Positions 6,034 through 9,024 of a stretch of 9,024 nt of DNA are shown here, one piece after another. The number at the start of each line of letters is the position of its first letter. Position 1 is the first letter of the stretch. The DNA comes from Candidatus Nanopelagicales bacterium (GTDB taxonomy: Bacteria > Actinomycetota > Actinomycetes > S36-B12). Location of the stretch: positions 1 to 9,024 of the forward strand of contig JAGYJP010000027.1 in NCBI GenBank assembly GCA_018402075.1. The letters run 5' to 3'. A program made the position numbers and the translations under genes. The notes beneath the pieces were generated by a model that saw nothing but the letters and a program-made list of their open reading frames with translations, was not told the DNA's origin and did no database searches.

Positions 6034-6551
6034 GTCTGAAGCCAATTCTCCGGGACTCCCGGTGGCCGTTGTCTGCGTCGAGATGGATTACCGGTCTTGC
6101 GACCATCATCTTTTATTTCTGGCTCTGCCGCGCCGGGCCATTCCACAATGACTCTCGAACTCAACACCACGCTTTTCCGCAAAGGTGGCGCACCCACATT
6201 TTCGTGTCGCAAAAGCGCATGGGAAGGATTTCCCGCGAATTCAACACCAAACATTTCAGTACATTCGCGTTCATGCCAATCCGCACCCGGATAAATATCG
6301 GTGATGGATATCAGATTCGGGTCAGCAGAAGAGATCACGGTGGACAATGTCAGGGCGTGAACGAAATTCGGTTGGGTGACCCGCACCACGACCTCGAATA
6401 CGGCTGGTTGTGCCCCGGAATCACGCTTGTTGCTTTCGCGCTCGATCACCGTCAGAAAATCAAAGTAGGTGAATCCCTCAGCGTGTGCATGGTTGACACG
6501 ATCATGCCACTCATGTGCATCAATGACGTCCATCACTAGAGGCGTGCTCAT
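6030..6551 (-). CDS. nuoC: NuoC-like 30-kDa subunit of a complex I-type module
   Basis: The 173-residue protein carries the 30-kDa subunit signature [18 protein letters not shown] at about 92-109, followed by PPLRKS at 122-127, which is the normal end of the NuoC fold. The N-terminal half ([13 protein letters not shown]) matches the family's alpha/beta core. NuoC is a peripheral-arm scaffold that normally contacts NuoD and NuoB, and no NuoD partner is encoded here or fused to it. The C-terminus after about 145 is charged and low in complexity ([16 protein letters not shown]). The start at 6551 overlaps the nuoB stop by ATGA, so translation is probably coupled; a longer upstream frame to 6614 lies entirely inside nuoB and is rejected. 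It belongs to a three-gene operon with nuoB and nuoI. Confidence 0.92.
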   Translation of the reverse strand: MSTPLVMDVIDAHEWHDRVNHAHAEGFTYFDFLTVIERESNKRDSGAQPAVFEVVVRVTQPNFVHALTLSTVISSADPNLISITDIYPGADWHERECTEMFGVEFAGNPSHALLRHENVGAPPLRKSVVLSSRVIVEWPGAAEPEIKDDGRKTGNPSRRRQRPPGVPENWLQT

Positions 6552-6949
6552 GGGGTCTTCATTTCGGCGAGTTCCACAAGCGCTGCGATGAGCGCCTCTG
6601 GCCGAGGTGGGCACCCTGCGACATAGACGGCGACATCGGCAAATTGATCAATGCCCTTGCTCACGGGCGGGGAATCCCAATACGGGCCACCACTGGTGGC
6701 ACACGCCCCAAAGGACATGATCTGAGCGTGTGGGAACTGCTCAAGACGGTCGATCACCGCAGGCACCAGGGCGTCCGTCACCGTTCCAGCAATCACAATG
6801 ACCTGTGGATCATGTTCCGACTCGCCATCGATAGGCACGAGGTGACCTCCGGCAACCGCAGCTTCTACTTCTAGCGTGCAGCAGGCCAATCCGGCGGTCA
6901 TGACTTCCACCTGTACTTCGGGATTACTACTGATCTGGTACCGCGACAC
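6548..6949 (-). CDS. nuoB: NuoB-like small subunit carrying the N2-type [4Fe-4S] cluster
   Basis: This protein has 133 residues, short compared with housekeeping NuoB (about 160-220). All four cluster N2 ligands are present: the adjacent Cys23-Cys24 in GLACCTLEVEAA, Cys83 in SFGACATSGGPYWDS and Cys113 in VAGCPPRPEA. In complex I this subunit passes electrons to quinone at the interface with NuoD and NuoH; in group 4 hydrogenases the homologous small subunit serves the NiFe site. The N-terminal extension that contacts the membrane arm is missing. The start is a GTG at 6949: a stop lies four codons upstream and no ATG fits. No clear Shine-Dalgarno sequence is visible. It is the first gene of the nuoB-nuoC-nuoI operon and is divergent from rarD across 103 bp. 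No other complex I or hydrogenase gene is in the window, so the electron donor and acceptor are unknown. Confidence 0.93.
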   Translation of the reverse strand: MSRYQISSNPEVQVEVMTAGLACCTLEVEAAVAGGHLVPIDGESEHDPQVIVIAGTVTDALVPAVIDRLEQFPHAQIMSFGACATSGGPYWDSPPVSKGIDQFADVAVYVAGCPPRPEALIAALVELAEMKTP

Positions 6950-7052
6950 CCGTTGAGCCTATCCATTCGCTGCGTCTCCCCCGTCGAGAGTAGTCTCTGG
7001 TGGGTTAATCCCTGTGAGCCCAAGGCGGAGAAATAAAAATTAGCGAGCACTT
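6950..7052. promoter_or_regulatory. Divergent intergenic region between nuoB and rarD
   Basis: Both nuoB (−) and rarD (+) start at the edges of this 103-bp gap, so it must contain both promoters unless transcripts begin outside. I cannot assign convincing -35/-10 pairs. The rarD side is AT-rich (AGAAATAAAAATTAG at about 7029-7043). Neither start codon, both GTG, has a strong ribosome binding site, which is compatible with leaderless or nearly leaderless transcripts. Confidence 0.4.
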
Positions 7053-8000
7053 GTGAACGTACGTGAACGCTCTTCACACACCACCGGGCTCCTGATCGGA
7101 GTCTTGGGCTACCTCCTGTGGGGCATATTCCCACTGTACTTCATACTTTTGGATTCCGTTCCACCCATTGAAATAGTTGCCCATCGGATTATCTGGTCGT
7201 TGATCTTCGTGGTAATCATTGTGCTTATTGGCAAACAGTGGCGGGTCTTCGTTCGAGCCTTCAATCGTCGAATCGTCATTATCTTGGGTTCGGCCGCTAT
7301 CTTCCTGGCCATTAACTGGGTCGTTTACGTGTACGCGATCAATTCCGATCAAGTAATTCAAGCCTCACTCGGATACTTTGTTAATCCATTGGTATCCGTC
7401 GCCTTGGGTGTTGTTATTTTGAAGGAGAGACTGCGAGTTGCACAGTGGGTCGCCGTAGGTATCGCTGTGGTTGCCGTAGTGGTCTTGACAGTTGCATACG
7501 GCGAACCTCCCTGGATTGCACTGACATTGGGGTTTTCATTTGGCCTCTATGGTCTTCTCAAGAAGTTCGCAAACATTCCGTCGATTCACAGCCTCGGGAT
7601 TGAAACCGCGGTACTTCTTCCTATTGCCATTGTCATTCTTTCGATTGCGGTATCACGTGGCGATAGCTCATTTGTCATAGATGGACCCGGGATCAGCATG
7701 CTGCTTATTCTGTTGGGACCGGTCACAGCGATACCGCTGCTCGCCTTCGGCGGAGCTGCGATACGAATCCCACTGTCCACTTTGGGGCTTCTGCAATACA
7801 TCACACCTATTATCCAGTTCCTACTCGGTATTTTTGTTTTCAAAGAGGCCATGACAGCGGAAAGTTGGATCGGATTTGTGCTGGTATGGACGGCCCTGGT
7901 GGTGTTCTCGGTCGACATGTATCGGCATACTCGTAATAACAGCAAAGCATCTGGGCTGCTCAAGAGTGAACAAGCGGAAATAGAAGCTTCGGGCGCCTAG
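7053..8000 (+). CDS. rarD: RarD-type EamA/DMT superfamily transporter
   Basis: This is an inner-membrane permease of 315 residues with about ten hydrophobic helices in two EamA halves, the normal size for RarD. The opening segment GVLGYLLWGIFPLYFILLDSVPPIEIVAHRIIWS matches the family signature (WGxFPLY, then a conserved E and AHR). A second conserved stretch lies around GYFVNPLVSVALGV, and KERLRVAQW follows it. Substrates of RarD proteins are not established; the name comes from a chloramphenicol-related annotation, and drug or metabolite export is only a possibility. The start is GTG at 7053; the next candidate would cut into the first helix. Its TAG overlaps the stop codon of the convergent polyprenyl synthase gene. 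Codon use is somewhat more AT-rich than in the protease gene, as expected for Ile/Val/Phe-rich membrane segments. Confidence 0.92.
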   Translation: MNVRERSSHTTGLLIGVLGYLLWGIFPLYFILLDSVPPIEIVAHRIIWSLIFVVIIVLIGKQWRVFVRAFNRRIVIILGSAAIFLAINWVVYVYAINSDQVIQASLGYFVNPLVSVALGVVILKERLRVAQWVAVGIAVVAVVVLTVAYGEPPWIALTLGFSFGLYGLLKKFANIPSIHSLGIETAVLLPIAIVILSIAVSRGDSSFVIDGPGISMLLILLGPVTAIPLLAFGGAAIRIPLSTLGLLQYITPIIQFLLGIFVFKEAMTAESWIGFVLVWTALVVFSVDMYRHTRNNSKASGLLKSEQAEIEASGA

Positions 8001-8983
8001 CCGGTGCGAGTCACCACATAGTCACACAGTGCGGCCAGTGCCGCCTTCGCCGGAATATCTGGCAATGGATCAAGGACCCGCCGGGATTCATCGGCCCACC
8101 TGCGTGCCTCTAATCGTGCTTCCTCGAGGGAATCGTGGGCGCGCAAGAACTCCAGCGCTTCTTGGTGTTCGAGGTCGTCCGGCAATGGTCGGGACAGCAG
8201 CTCACGCAGGCGCGCACTCCCTGAATCCGACCTCGACAGGGCAATAAGCGCCGCCAAAGTGGGGATGCCCTCGCGCAGATCGGTACCGGGAGTTTTACCC
8301 GACTGGTCTGCGATCGATGTGATGTCCACGATGTCGTCTGCTAATTGAAATGCCACCCCGATTCTCTCGCCGAATGCGGTCAAAATATTTACGGTTTCAG
8401 GATCAGCACCTGAAAGCATGGCACCAAATCTCCCCGATGTTGCAATGAGCGACCCGGTTTTATCTGAAAGAACGGATAGGTGGTGTTTCACTGGATCTTG
8501 GCCATCGAGGGGTCCAATAGTTTCATTGATCTGCCCGGTGACCAAACGTTCAAATGTTTCGGCTTGGATTCGAACAGCCTGGGGTCCCAGATCGGCAAGA
8601 ATTTGCGAGGCTCGGGCGAAGAGGAAATCGCCGGTGAGAATTGCAACCGTGTTGTCCCAACGTGAGTTCGCGCTCTGTGCACCGCGGCGCATGGTTGCTT
8701 CATCCATGACATCGTCGTGATACAGCGTGGCAAGGTGGGTGAGCTCAACAACGACCGCAGCGGGAACCACCCCGGGAGCTTGGGGGTCACCGAATTCAGC
8801 GGCAAGTAGAGTCAAAATTGGTCGAAATCTTTTTCCACCTGCAACCACGAGGTGCTTTGATGTCTCGGTGACAAATGGATAGTCACTGTGTACCGAAGAT
8901 AAGAGTTGCTGCTCGACCAGATCCAGACTCGCGGAAATACGCTCCTCGAGGACTGGGTCTACCGATTCGAATGCCCCGATCAT
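7997..8983 (-). CDS. Long-chain all-trans polyprenyl diphosphate synthase
   Basis: This is a cytoplasmic prenyl elongating enzyme of 328 residues that condenses isopentenyl diphosphate onto an allylic primer. The substrate motifs are complete: GGKRFRP at 49-55, the first Asp-rich motif DDVMD at 90-94 followed by RR at 99-100, and the second Asp-rich motif DDIVD at 216-220 with Gln213 before it. The fifth residue before the first Asp-rich motif is Ala85, and small residues there go with long products. A hepta- to nonaprenyl product for the menaquinone side chain is therefore the likely role. A link to nearby complex I-type genes would be logical because both concern quinones. The ATG at 8983 is used because an in-frame stop lies five codons upstream; no Shine-Dalgarno sequence is visible. 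The closest relatives would be actinobacterial GrcC/IspB/HepT-type enzymes; I do not assign one symbol. Confidence 0.94.
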   Translation of the reverse strand: MIGAFESVDPVLEERISASLDLVEQQLLSSVHSDYPFVTETSKHLVVAGGKRFRPILTLLAAEFGDPQAPGVVPAAVVVELTHLATLYHDDVMDEATMRRGAQSANSRWDNTVAILTGDFLFARASQILADLGPQAVRIQAETFERLVTGQINETIGPLDGQDPVKHHLSVLSDKTGSLIATSGRFGAMLSGADPETVNILTAFGERIGVAFQLADDIVDITSIADQSGKTPGTDLREGIPTLAALIALSRSDSGSARLRELLSRPLPDDLEHQEALEFLRAHDSLEEARLEARRWADESRRVLDPLPDIPAKAALAALCDYVVTRTG

Positions 8984-9024
8984 GTGACCAAGGTACTACC
9001 GAATGAATATGCCGGCATTTGATA
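8984..9024. promoter_or_regulatory. Upstream edge of the polyprenyl synthase gene
   Basis: Only 41 bases remain before the window ends. On the minus strand the sequence is moderately AT-rich (ATATTCATTC) and has no purine-rich ribosome binding site before the ATG. A promoter or an upstream operon partner may lie outside the window. No feature can be fixed. Confidence 0.25.

Noticed and set aside
6552..6614. Longer NuoC start at 6614
   Set aside because: The extra 21 residues lie in the antisense-free shadow of nuoB's 3' end and look random; the ATGA overlap start at 6551 fits the family N-terminus.

Overview
The window looks like chromosomal DNA of a mid-GC Actinomycetota bacterium, perhaps from a metagenome. 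The evidence is the gene set: a long-chain trans-polyprenyl diphosphate synthase, RarD, YajQ and NuoB/C/I-like proteins with the 'GLACC.LEVEAA' type of NuoB that I associate with secondary complex I clusters of actinobacteria. GTG starts and weak Shine-Dalgarno sequences fit. The exact lineage cannot be fixed from the sequence.

The left half (1-5225) is accessory DNA. One large minus-strand gene (4161 to 553) encodes a 1202-residue exported protein. Its order is signal peptide, two IPT/TIG domains, a chymotrypsin-fold serine protease with an intact catalytic triad, about four fibronectin III-like domains, one Ig-like domain, a Gly10 and (Ala-Pro)16 hinge, and finally 18 perfectly phased arginine-rich octapeptide repeats. 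Debris surrounds this gene. Upstream is a tyrosine-recombinase (integrase) pseudogene, frameshifted at an A/T homopolymer and cut off before its His/Arg/Tyr catalytic boxes. Downstream is a roughly 40-codon remnant of the C-terminus of a DUF1566 (Lcl C-terminal type) protein. The 8-mer CTATCCGC occurs in clusters at both outer edges (about 99-126 and 5013-5027) in opposite orientations. I read this as a decayed integration site hosting a surface protease gene.

The right half (5226-9024) is housekeeping-like. yajQ (+) converges on a tight three-gene operon, nuoB-nuoC-nuoI (−), in which both junctions are ATGA start/stop overlaps. These encode only iron-sulfur and 30-kDa peripheral-arm subunits. 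No NuoD, NuoH or antiporter-like subunit lies beside them, so this is an orphan or reduced complex I module. rarD (+) is divergent from nuoB. Its stop codon overlaps, inside a shared CTAG, the stop codon of a polyprenyl diphosphate synthase gene (−), which probably makes the menaquinone side chain.

The strongest candidates for something undescribed are the basic octapeptide array as a C-terminal module of a secreted protease, and the orphan NuoBCI triad. No RNA gene, CRISPR array or complete insertion sequence was seen.
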